This document shows, piece after piece, positions 1 through 12,386 of a stretch of DNA of 64,000 bases. Below the pieces are notes generated by a model, which was given only the letters and a program-made list of their open reading frames with translations, made no database searches and was not told where the DNA came from. This stretch comes from Oxyruncus cristatus (taxonomy: Eukaryota > Chordata > Aves > Passeriformes > Cotingidae), in NCBI GenBank assembly GCA_013399855.1, contig VXAY01003161.1:19761-83760 (forward strand), in the 5' to 3' direction. The position numbers were made by a program, and so were the translations under genes. The number at the start of each line of letters is the position of its first letter. Position 1 is the stretch's first letter.

Positions 1-213
1 ATGTCTGTTCAGGGTGTTAGCAGTTAACACCACTCTACTAGAGTAATTTGGCAGTTTTATTTCCTAAACAAAAAGTGTAATTCTTCATAAAAATGTTCAC
101 TGTATTCATTGAGATACATTGCCACTTTTATGTTGGTATTTCTTAAACATAAATATTTGGATGACATTTTATTTGTTCTGTTTAGAAAATACAATAAATT
201 TCCAATGACTCAC
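1..213 (-). other. Intron sequence 3' of the last EYS-like exon in the window
   Basis: This AT-rich stretch follows the splice donor of the exon at 214-318 on the minus strand. The donor reads GTGAGT on the minus strand, seen as ACTCAC at 208-213. No exon, repeat or regulatory motif can be supported here. Confidence 0.7.
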
Positions 214-318
214 CTACAGGGCAAGTGCACTGAAAATGGTCTTCATAGGCAATACATGTTCCTCCATTTTCACATGAATTGGAACCACAGTTATCAATTT
301 GCACCTCGCAGAATTGTC
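214..318 (-). CDS. EYS: EYS-like gene, internal exon with most of an EGF module (fifth exon in transcript order here)
   Basis: This 105-bp exon is phase 1 at both ends. The acceptor reads TATCTCAG and the donor GTGAGT. It begins QFCE, which closes the EGF module of the preceding exon with its sixth cysteine. It then carries QIDNC, GSNSC, ENGGTC and HFQCTC, five of the six cysteines of the next EGF. CENGGTC fits the O-fucose consensus C-x4-[ST]-C. The position after the third cysteine is Ala (CIA), where a calcium-binding EGF usually has Asp or Asn, so the hydroxylation consensus is not met. The first split codon matches the phase-1 end of the exon at 10211-10370 and rebuilds ...DFTGQFCE. EYS is a secreted protein of the photoreceptor extracellular matrix in vertebrates and of the inter-rhabdomeral space in insects. 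Other multi-EGF proteins (CRB, Notch or SNED1 type) remain possible. That this is a coding exon is nearly certain; the gene name is less so. Confidence 0.72.
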   Translation of the reverse strand, partial: DNSARCKLITVVPIHVKMEEHVLPMKTIFSALAL

Positions 319-1659
319 CTGAGATAGAAAAAAAAAAAGTCCTAAAAAGGTTAATAATTAATATCACAATCTTAAATAAACATCATAAGTCATATTAGTC
401 CTATCAATAGAATAACTTGCTTTAAATAAGATGTCTGGAAAATTGGTTAGAATTTAAAGATCTTGTGTAATTTTTCAGACTCTTCTCTCCACATATATAT
501 ATATAAAAATAAATCTCAATGTCTTAAAAAGGTCAAAACAATACTTTTTCATCATTTAAAACAATTTTAGAGGGCATCCAAAGGGGGATACAGAGCTAAA
601 GAGGGAGGATTTTCACTGGAAATAGTTAACTGAAATGGAGGTAATACCTTTGTATTTGTTCTGCTTTTTCCTGCTGCATGAGTCAAACCTGATCTCTACT
701 CAAGATTTTTGAATTTATTATGTACATATTTTATATTTCATTATGTCTTTTCTGAGCTCTGTTTTGGCTAGAAAAAGGCTAATCCACATTTATCTGAGGT
801 AACTTTTAGTGTCATTCCACTGAACAATTATTTGCTTACTTAGCTGAAAACTGCTTTTAGATCAGCAGGAAGAAATAACTGAACTTGTAACTGGACAGTT
901 GAATGAATTCTCTGTATCAGTTCTTGAGAGTTTTTTCCTTGTTATCTTGTGCTATTGTTTATTTCTCCCTGATTTTAATTTTATTTTTAATTTACTATTT
1001 CTACAGCAGGAGTTCAGCATTTAACTTTTTTTTTCAATTTTAGAAAATATAAAGAATAGAGAAATGAAAAGTGAAACAATCTTCACTTCTGAGAAAACTA
1101 GAAGAAGGTACGGGAGTTTTGAGATGTTTCAAGGAGGAAAACTTCAGAAAATGCAGTAAGTGTAGTAAGTTGACCAACACGCTATACAGACTTCCAGTGT
1201 TTACTTTGCCTTTTACTCTTCAGTCAAAAATATCTCACTGGTAAAATGTCTCAGATTTTCAACAGCAAAAAGTATACTTTACTGTAATTTATAAAACTTA
1301 GTTAAAATTCTATAGTATATTACTACAGTAAAATGTAAATAATAGAGAAAATAGAAAAATAGGAAATTATATATTTTTTGCACTTTATTATTATTATTAT
1401 TATATGTAATAATATACCGAAAACTATTGGCAACTTGCCTTTACATTTATAAGACTCTCATTTGCTCTGTTTGTATTGACATTAATGGCAGCTTAAAGTA
1501 TGTGTATCTCAGGGAGATTCCAGCATGATTAATACTTTTAGAAAGCCACTTTCTGTAATACGGGTTGGCAAAAAGGCATGCAAAAACATATATAGATATT
1601 TTGATTACAAAGTCAACTGAATGTATTGAGGAACTTTCTCTCTCCTAGGAAATTGTTGG

Positions 1660-1832
1660 GATTGGTTTGTGGGGTTTTTTTGGTTTTTTTGTGTGTGTGT
1701 TTTGTTTGTTTGTTTGTTTGTTTTGTGGTTTTTGGTTTTGGTTTTTTTTGTTTGGTTTTTGTTTTGTTTTCAGTTTTTTGTTTGGTTTTTTGTTGTTTTT
1801 GTTGTTTTTGTTTTTGTTTTTTTTTTCTTTCT
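1660..1832. repeat. T/G-rich low-complexity tract (TTTGT/TTTTG units)
   Basis: The sequence consists almost entirely of T with interspersed G, in TTTG, TTTTG and TTTTTG units. Open frames in all plus-strand registers (phenylalanine-, leucine- and valine-rich) and the Lys/Asn-rich minus frame are products of the composition, not genes. Confidence 0.9.
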
Positions 1833-2827
1833 TAATGAGGTCTGGAAGGCAAAATTGGGAGGGAAAAAAGGTTGGGAATAAACTTTGACTCAATAAGTAT
1901 TTTGGATCCATTTTGTCATGTTTATGCATGAGGATGGAATTGTCTTGTCCAAGAAAGACTTATGAATAAATAGTAGTGCAATCAAACAGGCTTTAAGAAT
2001 TACTTTGCTATAAATCTGAAATTCTTATAAAGGCATATAATATCCTTTATTATAGTATCCTTTAAGCAAACTTTACGACTTTTCCCTGCCACAATGAGGT
2101 CAAAAAAATCTAGTAACTCCAAACTGTTATAAAATTTATTGGAATCTGCATACTGCTGAGAAATGCATAATTTATGGCATTAAAATCTGATTAAGTGATA
2201 AATGGATATCAGGAGAGATCTCCACAGTAATCCACTTAGCTTTTAATGCCTAATTATCACTTCATAGTGAGTAAAGGCTGAGTAATTGAGAAATGCAGTA
2301 CCTAGAGAACTCAAACAAGATTTTTGTGCGCAATTAAACTTCAGATTCTTCTATAAGGAATAAGTTCAGCAGGCACAAGGAACAAAGGAAAATATAAATT
2401 AGCAACATTAAATGGAGGGAAAATAATAGGATTTTACTGTGGTACTATTTATTTTTATAAATGACCCCATGCATTTTATACCTAAGCATGTGCTTAGTTG
2501 TTTTCCTTGTCTTTCCTTTTGCTACCAATATACTTAGAGGAAACTTTCTTGTCCTCCCTGATTATTGCTATTTTAATTTCCGGCTTAGCTTTGGCTTTTC
2601 TAACTCCATTCATGCACACACAGGTAGTGTCTCTATGTTCCTCTCAGGCAGCTCCCAACTTCCACTTTCTATGTACCCATGGGATGAGACATTTATCTAC
2701 ATTAGCATACTAAACTTGAAAGAATATACCTTGCTTCTTATGTGTGTTTGTGAACTTGGAATCCATGATGCAGTAAAGCAACTACAGAGCTATGACGTTG
2801 TTACCAGACAGCTAAAACCCAGATAAT

Positions 2828-2849
2828 TTAGCATACTTGTGTATGCTAA
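2828..2849. other. Perfect 9-bp inverted repeat with a TTGT loop
   Basis: TTAGCATAC and GTATGCTAA flank a 4-base loop. It is a potential cruciform or hairpin inside an intron. No flanking element, tail or target duplication was found, so it may be chance in AT-rich DNA. Confidence 0.6.
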
Positions 2850-3359
2850 TTTAGTGCCTGGTTATAAAGTTACCAGTTTGTTTGAATAAATAACCATAAA
2901 TGACCCAGTCCAGGTAAAATTCATCTAAGAATTCTAAAGAGACTAAAATAGGGCATTGCTGAAGCAACATTAGTTGAGTGAGCAATCTTTTCAATGAACT
3001 TTGGGACCAGAAAAAGGAAAGGTGGCAAATACAATACAAATTCTGAAGGGAAACATGAGGTTTTTGTTCCCTGTAGCCCTGCAAAACAATACTGACACTT
3101 CTAGCAGTAGACCATAAGTTTTGAATTAACTTTGCAAGAAGTGAGGCTCATCAGACTTGATCTGTCTTTCCTCCAGTGATGTTTTACTTGGTTTAACTGT
3201 GACAGCAGTTTTTTTCTTCTGATTTGCTTTACTTTTGTTTACGTTTGCATGGAGTAACCATAGTTTTATATAGACAGTAGTAACAAGTAGTCATTCTGTG
3301 TAGGATGATGTTTACTACTCTAATGCAATGCTGAATAGAAATACAGGGCTGGTACAATA

Positions 3360-3770
3360 ACAAGAGACCTTGAGTAGTGGAGACATAGGATGTGATGTGA
3401 GGAACACTGCGTAGAATGATCAGAGATGAGGCACAAGTCTGGTGTGTGAGACTTCACGACTACAAACAACTCACCAGTGCTCAGTTAAAGAAAGCAGACC
3501 TGGAGCTGGACAAAATTGGTCTTAAGGGTAAAAAAAAACCCAAACACAAAGAAATAGTATTTAATATACTTTTAAGCCACCATAAAAAGTAAATTCAGAT
3601 ACAGAACAGAGCTGCAGTGCAATGAAGAAAGAGTGTAAGCGAACATGTAGAAATGGCCCTAACTGGATCCTAGAGAGATGAAGAAGAAACCACTAGTCAC
3701 ATTCCCTCCTTTGAAGGACTATAGATTCTTCTAACACTACCCCCAACAGCACGACTGACCTTAAGATCTG
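3360..3770 (+). repeat. Unclassified dispersed repeat, copy 1
   Basis: This stretch aligns by eye in two blocks with 40640-40825 and 41406-41640, in the same orientation. Shared words in block one include ACAAACAACTC, GCAGACCTGGAG and TGGACAAAA. Block two shares AGTAAATT, CAATGAAGAA and GAAGGACT. Copy 1 is continuous, whereas the second copy is split by an LTR. It is not CR1 and does not match the LTR sequences in this window. No coding frame, tail or terminal repeat is evident. The limits are approximate. Confidence 0.6.
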
Positions 3771-6071
3771 GAGGAGGAGAGAAAAGGGTGAGTATAATGT
3801 CAAAAAAGGGACAGAAACTAAAAATTCTGTTAGTCCCAATTTAAACTGCACTTTTACTCATTTTCTCATTTCTAATCTAGTGAATAGATTTGACCTGATA
3901 ATGATTACAATTTTAATATTTCAGTAACATTATCAGTACCTTTTTTACATGTATATAAGGTGCACTTCTCCCTTGCACATGACCAAGATTTTGAGCTTAA
4001 CAGAATCATCTAGAATTGTATGTACCGGTAAGTCTGACTCTATCAAATAACTTCCTGAAGGTTCTTATAAATAGTATAACTTGCTCTTGCCTTCCATACT
4101 CCACAGTGTAGAAAAGCCAGCACTTCTAATGAGTGTTTCATTTTTAACTGACCCAAACATTTTAAGCTCTAAATCAGAATTTTCATTCCTTATTACTTTA
4201 GCTAGCCCACCTCTAGCACTTGTCATTGCTAGAGATATTTTTAGTTTTATGTCATCCGCTTTAGTCTATTTTTGCCCTTCTATTCTCAATTAAACATTAT
4301 CACTTTTTTTTTCAGAAACTATTTAAAAAAAGAAGTATACAAAGGTGATCTACACTAAGTGTTTCCTATTCACTATTTCATATGGCAACAAGCTTATCAG
4401 ACAAAGTATATTACATGATCTAATACTTCTGTTCAGTACACAAGTACGGCACTGTATCATAATTATTTCTTAAAATTATTTTCCTCTAAAAGCAATTTTC
4501 GCAAGCTACAACTTAAGACCTTTTTTTCTTTTACTTATTTTTCCTTGTTTTTGAATGCAGTTATGTTAAAACACCCAATTAGACTCACAGACCCATTGCT
4601 TTTCAACCATTTAAACCAAGAAGCTATTAATTCTGTGGCAGTTAAGGTTCCCTTTCTGAAATGTTGGCCTTTAAATCCATGCTATTGCATTTAAGGTCAT
4701 GGAAAACTCCACTTTTGTAGTATGATTTGTCTCATTCTGAGCTCTATGTCCAAAAAGCTCACGTGACTGGAGCCCTCTAAAATTCTCAGTTCCTTCCACG
4801 TATCCTAAAGAAAGCAAAGAGTCAGAAGCCTGGTACACTGCTGAAAGCACTTAAAAATTACCCATGTTTTATTTTGCTTCCTGGAACTTTACATTTATTT
4901 ATTTTGAAAGACACTGAATCCACTTACAGTTATACTTATTGGAACCACTAAGCTACAGCAAATCGGCAGAGTCCTGAAAACTCCCTGAGAGGTAAATTTG
5001 GGAGTTGTATGCCTTAATAAAATGAGGCATGGTAGGCTGGTAGGAAGTGGAAAGCAGGAGAAGAAAGTGGTAGTTTGTTTTGTATGCACCTGGATTTGAG
5101 GTCAGACTTTCATGGGAAAACACTGCAAATAGGAAAACACTCCCACTATGTCTCTGAAACTTTGCTACTTTTTAAATATACACTCAGTGATGAAAAATAC
5201 CTCTCTGGTTTGAGTGCTGGGCTAATAGTCCCAGAAAGTCAAGGAGTTTGTACTTCACTTAAAAAATTTAAAGTTTGATACAGGTGGGTGAAAGTAATTT
5301 TTGGAGTTCATGAGCAGATGGAGCGAACTGGAGTGTTTTGTAAGCCAAGTTTAAAGGCATATTTTAAAACATGTCTTTCAGTTGAGAACTTTACTGATTA
5401 CTTACTTAGAAACCCATACACATTGATACATCTATGCTTCTTAACAAACAGCAGCGTCTTTAAGTTAACCGTGTAATATATAACTATTCTTGATGAATAA
5501 AAACTCCATCAAAATTCTTCCTTATTTATATGGACAAAATATATTCACTCCACTGCAAATTGAACTAGAAACTGAAATACTAAGAAATATGAACATACTC
5601 AGAAATATCACTCTGCATTGGGAACATTTTGTTGCATTTTAAAAGCAGGCGGAACTTAAATACTGATATTACATTTCTCTTTGAAATACTGGGTAGAATG
5701 TTTTCATAGTCTTTTGGCTTTTCATGCAATTATTGCATGCCAAAATAATAGAATAATTTCCAGCACAAGAATTTCAATAGTATTATTACTTCCTGTGGAA
5801 ATCAAGACCTGAGAAAGAATTGTTGACTTGAACAAGTGTAGATGACAGTCTGCTTGGAGTTACTAAGTATGGTACAATGTCAGACATTAGCCCTTGCTTA
5901 TTGTTCTAGAGTTTATCTGCTTCAAATCAAATATTTTGCTAGTATGCTTTAATTTGTTCTTTTTATTTTTTTGTTTCTTACTTCTCTATGCTTTCATTAC
6001 AATTACTGTACAGTTCAATGCTCCAAGTGGAGTGAAACCGGTGTTTTCATGTAATTCATCTTCCTAGCTTC

Positions 6072-6613
6072 TTAGGAGAGAGATCCTTGTAGTCCTTACA
6101 ACACACCTTCTGCTGGTGCGGTCTCATCTTGAGAACTGTGTGCAATTTTGGAAACCACAATATGAGATGGATATAAAGCTGTATATCCAAAGAAGGGCCA
6201 CAAAGAGGTGAAAAGGTCTAGAGGAGAAGCTGTATGAGGAGCAGCTGAGGTCATTTGGCTTGTTTGCCATGGAGGAGGCCGAGGTCTTGTCACAGTCTAC
6301 AGTTCCTTTGTGAGGGGAAGAGGAGGGGCAAGCACTGAGCTCTTCTCACTGGTGACCAGTAATAGGACCCAAGGGAATGGCATGAAGCTCTGTCAGGGGA
6401 GGTTTAGGTTGGATATTAGGAAAAGGTTCTTCACCCAGAGAGTGCTTGGGTACTGGAACACTCTCCCAGGGAAGTGGTCACAGCAGCACAGCGCCAAGAC
6501 TGATAGAATTCAAAAAGCTTTGGGACAATGTGCTTATGAGGGTGGTCCTGTGCAGAGTCTGGACTCAGTGATACTTGTGGGTCCCTTCCAACTCAGAACA
6601 TTCTATGATTCTA
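6072..6613 (+). mobile_element. CR1 LINE, 5'-truncated copy
   Basis: This is the ORF2 carboxyl end and 3' UTR of a CR1 retrotransposon. Diagnostic stretches are the CTGGTGCGG...CTGTGTGCAATTTTGG block, the GTTTAGGTTGGATATTAGGAA block and the terminal GGTCCCTTCCAAC-type segment ending ACATTCTATGATTCTA. The frame is interrupted, so it is a dead copy. It lies antisense to the EYS-like gene. Confidence 0.9.
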
Positions 6614-7274
6614 ATGGAGTCAGTGTAATTCATGTTTTTTTCTAAGAATTTTACTGGCATTGGGAGAGACCTGTGTTGGGAGCAAAGTTAAAGAAACAGA
6701 CTAGGTAAAACTGTTTGCCTTTCACCCTAACTAGTGCTATTTGGACACACCTCCTAAAAGGCATTTTAAACAGCAGGTAATGTTTCTGGGCAGCTGCTGA
6801 AGAAGATTAGAAAGCGAATTACTTTGGTTGTTATTTTTACTTTTTGTCAGTTATCATTTAAAATTCTTCTTCAGTAGAAAATTGAATCCTCTGAAAAGTA
6901 CCAAGCTGTTCCTTTTTATTTCATTTGATGAAGGTAAGTATTCTGAGTGAATTCCTGTAGCAATACTTGGCAAGTGACTTCTTTTATTCCATTATTTCAG
7001 TCCACGGTCATTGATATTTGGGATCGGTGTGCACTAACAATTTCTCTTTCAGAGGTGACAACGGTAATAACACATAAAGTGCAATGAAAAAAGCTTAAAA
7101 TGGCAGCATCTGTCGCTGAGAAATATACTGCTGTGTAATTCCAATGACACTCTTGTGACATAGGAACCTCCCATGATGCTACAAAAATTGCTTTACCTGC
7201 TCACCTTTAGTACAAGGATTAGAGCTGTGAAAAAAAATAATTCTTTTTATCTATTTGAGTTTTGAGACTTATGA

Positions 7275-7496
7275 GATTATCACTGTACTTCAACATGAAA
7301 TGCCAACAGGAAGTACTGAATGAATTCCTTATTTTGCTTCACTTGTGTGCACAGCTTTTGCTTGACCTAATGATTTGTCTTTATCTCAAGTTTTCTTACT
7401 TTTGCCCTTCTAAATCTTTTCACCATCCCACTGGGGAAGAATGAACAAAAAGGAGTGTGGTATTTAGCTGTCCACCAGGGTTAAAATACGTCAACA
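7275..7496 (+). mobile_element. ERVL-type LTR, 3' fragment
   Basis: GAATGAATTCCTTATTTTGC, followed by a TTTGTCTTTATCTCAAG block and an end reading GGGTTAAAATACGTCAACA, matches the last third of the LTR at 57516-58097. The 5' part is missing or too diverged to see, so the left limit is approximate. Confidence 0.7.
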
Positions 7497-10210
7497 CTGT
7501 ATTCGAGAGAACTAAAGAGTTTAAAAATGTGGATTTGTCCAGATAGAAGGATTTAAATTAGGCCATGTAATTGTTTTGTTCCCCAGTGTAAACATTGTCT
7601 TAACTAGGTTGTGAAAGATTTGGAACTTTTATATCCTGTATCTTCTTCTCTGGGACATTAGCTATTATGGCATCAGAGATACTTTCTACAGAATACTGAT
7701 ACAAATAACCCATGCAGTTCAAGTATTTTTATATTTATTTCCCATATACCTGTAGATGGTAGCTGATCTGTCTCAATAAAACAATGAAAGAGAAAAAATA
7801 AAGTGTGGATAAATTGGGAATAACCCTAATGAGTCTTATAAAAGGCAAGTTTGAAGATGAAGAAGAAGTATGGAATTAAGTAGTACTTAAAATTCTAGTT
7901 GGTGAGTTTTCTTGGGATTCAGTTCATTTCAGCAGCAGTAAGATTATTTTAATTAAAGGACTTCTCTACCAACTAAATGAAGTGTCTAACATAAACAATC
8001 AATCCCTGCCAGTATGATTGCTCTACACACAAGGAAAGATTGTAATAAATTAGAGGAAGCTTATTCAAGAACAATTGGCCTACTGTGTAAAACTTGAGAA
8101 ATTGCTGATATGGGTTGTTTCAGTGTCATAAGCCGTGTTACTTACTTGCATTGTTGTAGATATAAGCGTTTTTATCTACTTTCAGAGAAGAGTAAACTAA
8201 AATAAGGAGCTAACCACAGAAGGAAATTGAAAGCAGAAAAATAATGACATCTATTCAACAAAAATAACTGTATTTATTCAAATTTATTATATTTATTACT
8301 TTTATGAGTAAATTACCCAAAATGTATTCTACATATAAAGAGAAACAAAAAATGTAGTTTAAAATTGCATTTGTGTGTATACGGTAAGTTTCTACAAGGT
8401 TTTTTTAAAGAGTATGGAACCAAAATGAAATGGTTATGTAACTTTCTTAATCCAAGTTCTGCTTTTCACAGCTGAGAACATTACATCATGCCATATTTTG
8501 TGTTCCCTAAGATGTCTATTCCAAACATGATTTAAATGCTAATGCAAAAGCTACAGCTGCAGTGTTTATAATTTATAAACACAATTAAGAACAATTAGAT
8601 ATGAAACTACAATAGCTTTGCTGGTTGCAGATGCTATTTCATTCAGAGTCAAGTAAACATGCCAAAATTGCTACTGCATTGTCCTTCTCTTCTCAAAAAC
8701 ATAAATGAAACAATAAACAAGTATAAATGGAAATGTTTAGAGATCAAGACTGAAGGACTGATTATTTAAAAATAGAAAAAGTAAAAAAAAATCAATTGCA
8801 ATATAAAGAACCTCTTACAGGGAGATACCACAAAGAAAGAATCTTGACCTTATAGCAAGATGTCCCTGAACAACGAAGTCACTTCCACTTGAATTCAGTC
8901 ATAACTCAGTGTTTAGAAAGGTTTAATTGTATTAATTGCATACATTTATTGTCATATATTGTAACCTGTTAAAATCTGTTTTATGATCATATTGTACACT
9001 GGATACTTTAAATTACCTTGAAAGCCTTGAATTATTGTAGTGAAACATTACTTTTATTGACAAATCCATAATTTTAGGTGCTATATCAATAAAAAAAACC
9101 CCTCAAGTTTAGATTGAAAAAATAAAATCCTAAAGGTGATAAGGCAGAAGTGAAAAGAAAGGTTGATAGTTACAACTCTGGAGTATTATTCTATTTCTTT
9201 TTCAATGACAGTATATTAAACATCCGTTTTCTTGTAATTTCTTTAGATTAATTTTCAATCTTTGTGTAATAAATATTAAGTATCTATATTTCAGTTGGTT
9301 ATTTTTTAAAGTCTCTTAATGTTTTTGGTGCTTATCTTTAAATTGATGTACATATGACTAATTTCTGTTTCCTTAATGTTACCTAAAACTGCAGAGAATC
9401 ATATTCAATGCTTCTCTTTCAGTTCCCTCTCTAACCAAAGATTGCTGAGGGATTTTAGAATCCACCTTAAATGAACTTCTATTTAAATGGTAAGGCTGAA
9501 GGAAAACTCAGAAATTATTTTCTTTGCCAGTTAAAAACCAATGTGGTTAATATAAACTACCTTTTTAGTCTTCTTTTCTATCTAAGTAAAAGAAATACTC
9601 CTGAAGAACTTGTGTCAGTGACTTACAAGTATCTGAAACAGGTGGTCTTAGTCCCTCTCTGAAAAACTTACTCACTGATGATTCATAGAGCCTTGAAGAC
9701 TTGTTTACTGGTCTCACATTCTTTTAGTCAAGTAAAGTGAATCAGCTAATCCCACACCAAATGCAATTATGTAAATCATTGGTGGTCCATCAAGGAATTA
9801 AAATAGGAAGTGGAGCTCATCTCTCAGAAAATAAATAAAGTTATCTGAGCAAATATGGGCTGACACGAACTAACAAAATTCCTGGACTACAGTACTTATA
9901 TTAACTGGATCTCCAGGAGCTACAATGAGAAAGCAGACATCTAGCTCACAGGCAGAACTTCTGTGTGTAGACATACACTTAGTCTCTTAAATTGAAGCTG
10001 AAGCTTATTCTAGGTCTATTCTTTCTGTAACCTTAATTCAAAGATTCAAAACTAAGTCGCAAATTCTGTTTAGATTTTGTAGGCATCACATCAGAGGGCA
10101 GAAAATGCAGACACTTCTCTATGCCTTACTTTTTAAAATCCAGCATTCTTATATTTTCATTTAAAAGGAAATGAAACTACAAACTTCTACATGATTTGTT
10201 TGTGCCTTAC

Positions 10211-10370
10211 CTGTGAAATCACGAGGACACAAACACTGAAACAAAGGTTTTTCTCTCCGTTGGCTCATATCCATGCAAGTTGCTCCATCAGAACAACTAT
10301 TTGGGTAAACTAAACATGCATTTTCAGCAAACTGGCAAAATTCTCCTGTCCATCCAGGTGCACAGAGGCA
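10211..10370 (-). CDS. EYS: EYS-like gene, internal exon with one EGF module plus part of its neighbour (fourth exon)
   Basis: The 160-bp exon is phase 0 at its start and phase 1 at its end. The acceptor reads ATATCTAG and the donor GTAAGG. It opens with CLCAPGWTGEFC, supplying cysteines 4-6 of the EGF begun in the exon at 23040-23154. It then carries NACLVYPNSC, SDGATC and FQCLCPRDFTG, cysteines 1-5 of a further EGF with an unusually long loop between cysteines 3 and 4 (about 14 residues, MDMSQREKPLFQ). CSDGATC fits the O-fucosylation consensus. An EGF with this long inter-cysteine insertion and a YPNSC segment is part of what suggests EYS, a secreted photoreceptor matrix protein. The first and last codons join cleanly with both neighbouring exons. 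No stop codon or damaged splice site is visible. Confidence 0.73.
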
Positions 10371-12003
10371 CTAGATATGACAAACACACAAACAAACACA
10401 GAGAAAACACAAAATGAAAATGCAATGTGAAAGTTTGTTGAATTTTCTTTGGGCCTTGTAGTTTACTACCGCATAGAGTTGTTCATGCCCGTATTTGCAG
10501 ATGATAAAACAGTTGAGAGAGGCAAAACTCATCTACCATATCTGTTGAAAAAGTGTGGGAAGAGAGGACACATGAGTTGGAGGAAATGGCAAGATAATTA
10601 CCGGCTGTAAGGGATAGAGCTGCCTGCAAGAACAGAAGAACTGAATGTGCAGAAAGGATTTTAAAGGCTCGGAGATGACGGAGAAATCAGGCAGTGATGC
10701 TAACAAAGCCTGCAAGACAAATATAGTGGGCAAGTAATCAGGAAATGTAGGACAAGGTTTCTGTTATACATTCTGACTTATCTATTAACTAAAATAAAAA
10801 AAATAATTTCTAGAGAGGAAAGAAAAATTGAAGCTCCTCAAAAGAGTCTTGTGATACCTATACATTACAAGTGCCCTGATCAAATATAACTAATAGTTTG
10901 TCCTGAATCCAATTACAAGGGCAATAAAACAGTATAGCCAACAGTAGCATAAAAGTATTTTAGAACACCATGGTAGTGTAGCCAGTCACAATGAATATGC
11001 ATTTTCCATGAGTATTTGTACAATGAGACCACCAAAGGGAGAGAGATGAGTTGTGGTGACTCATACAAATAACAAAAAAATTGTGAAAGAATAAGATTAC
11101 CATAAGGCATAGAAAATAGGCAGAACATATTGCTGACTACAGAAGAAGAATGACTCTCAGGACGCAAAAAGCCCCAAGGCAAGTAATACCAGGAGATCAT
11201 CCTGTTTTGTAAGGGCAGGGTAGGGCGTTGGGAGATAAAATAGCATAAACCATCAAATACAAAGTAGTAGAATGGAGACAAAGGAAGACAAGCTCAAGTC
11301 AGTAATGACTTCTCTTATCAAAGAGTTCATGAGACAGATTACCTTGACTTTGGGAGCTGAGAACCACAAGGGACCATAGCTGTCAGCCCTAACTAGAAGG
11401 CATCAGCTCCATGGTATTGTGTGATCACAGATAATTTAAAATGTGTTACAGAATAGCAGTATGTAGGTGTACTGAGAATGTCTAATAACTGTAAAAACTA
11501 TTAACATTAAGTATGCTATTTAGCAATTAACTCATTGAAATTTGTTTTAAAGTTTAAAATTCACCTGACCTATCTATCTTCTAAACATTCGCATTACAGT
11601 GATCTCTTCCCTATCTGATATATATGTTTTATAAAAATGAACAGTATTTAGGTGGCCAAGTGAAGGCTTTAAGAGAACTGCAGCGATGGGAATCCCATAT
11701 TGTGAATCTCTGCATTCAGCTATTGAAACGGCAGATAACTAAGGTGGACTGTCATCTCCCGAGTGACCGAGGTGTAAGAGGAGCATGACAACCAACAGAA
11801 CTAGTGAACTTACCTTCCCAGGACCTGGAAGAACACAATGTTCTACAGCAGTTGCATACTCCTTAGTCCTTATTTTCCAAATTCCTATTCCTGCATTGCT
11901 CTGTTGTGACACCATCCATTATTGTATTAGATGAAGCTACTGTTTATCATGTTCTGGTTACATTAATCCACTCCCTCATCTTCCCTAGATACATCCTGTC
12001 AAG

Positions 12004-12386
12004 TGTGGTAACAACATTGTGTGAACAATCTGTTCTGTACCTCTGTGGCTTTGCCTGCATACCTTGGCATATACAGAATGCCAGGGTGTGATCTAAGATG
12101 GCTACTGCCCCTTAGGTCAGAACAAAGGTGGATTTCGGCCAAGAAGAAGGCAGGGCACTTGACCAGATAACAAACTTTTTACTCTGCCCACAAACCTGTT
12201 GTACCCAATTAGAAATACATTAGTAATGCATGTTTATAGTTTGATCTATGATGTGTACCAATCACATTGTATTGACCATGCACAGGGGTGAGAAGACTGT
12301 ATAAAAAGGACTGTCTTGTTCAATAAAGCGGACATTTTGCCGATCATATTGATTGTACGCATCTGTCCCGAGCTCCTCCACCCACA
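12004..12386 (+). mobile_element. Solo LTR, ERVK-like, complete with 6-bp target-site duplication
   Basis: The 383-bp element starts TGTGGTAACAAC and ends CACCCACA, giving short terminal inverted repeats (TGTGG/CCCACA). It is flanked by the direct repeat GTCAAG at 11998-12003 and 12387-12392. In order it contains a CCAAT box (12258-12262), TATAAAA (12300-12306) and AATAAA (12322-12327), the usual U3-R-U5 arrangement. A 6-bp duplication is typical of ERVK-class and alpharetroviral integrations, whereas ERVL usually makes 5 bp. No internal retroviral genes are present, so it arose by recombination between the two LTRs of a provirus. It lies antisense to the EYS-like transcript. Confidence 0.88.
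12258..12327 (+). promoter_or_regulatory. LTR core promoter and polyadenylation signal
   Basis: CCAAT at 12258, TATAAAA at 12300 and AATAAA at 12322 form a compact retroviral promoter and poly(A) unit within the solo LTR. Activity is not shown by sequence. If active, it would drive or terminate transcripts antisense to the EYS-like gene. Confidence 0.7.

Larger units (their letters stand above)
319..10210 (-). other. 9.9-kb phase-1 intron of the EYS-like gene
   Basis: The intron separates the exons at 10211-10370 and 214-318. It contains a T/G-rich tract (about 1660-1832), a small hairpin (2828-2849), one copy of an unclassified dispersed repeat (about 3360-3770), a CR1 fragment (6072-6613) and an LTR 3' fragment (about 7275-7496). 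In the remaining stretches, 319-1659, 1833-3359, 3771-6071, 6614-7274 and 7497-10210, I see only AT-rich unique sequence with short ORFs that resemble nothing I recognise. Confidence 0.65.

Noticed and set aside
1626..1929. Four overlapping ORFs rich in Phe, Leu and Val or in Lys and Asn.
   Set aside because: They are translations of a T/G-rich low-complexity tract.
10913..11281. A 122-codon minus-strand ORF in an EYS-like intron.
   Set aside because: It has no recognisable domain, flanking splice sites or initiation context. Its length is unremarkable for 64 kb searched in six frames.
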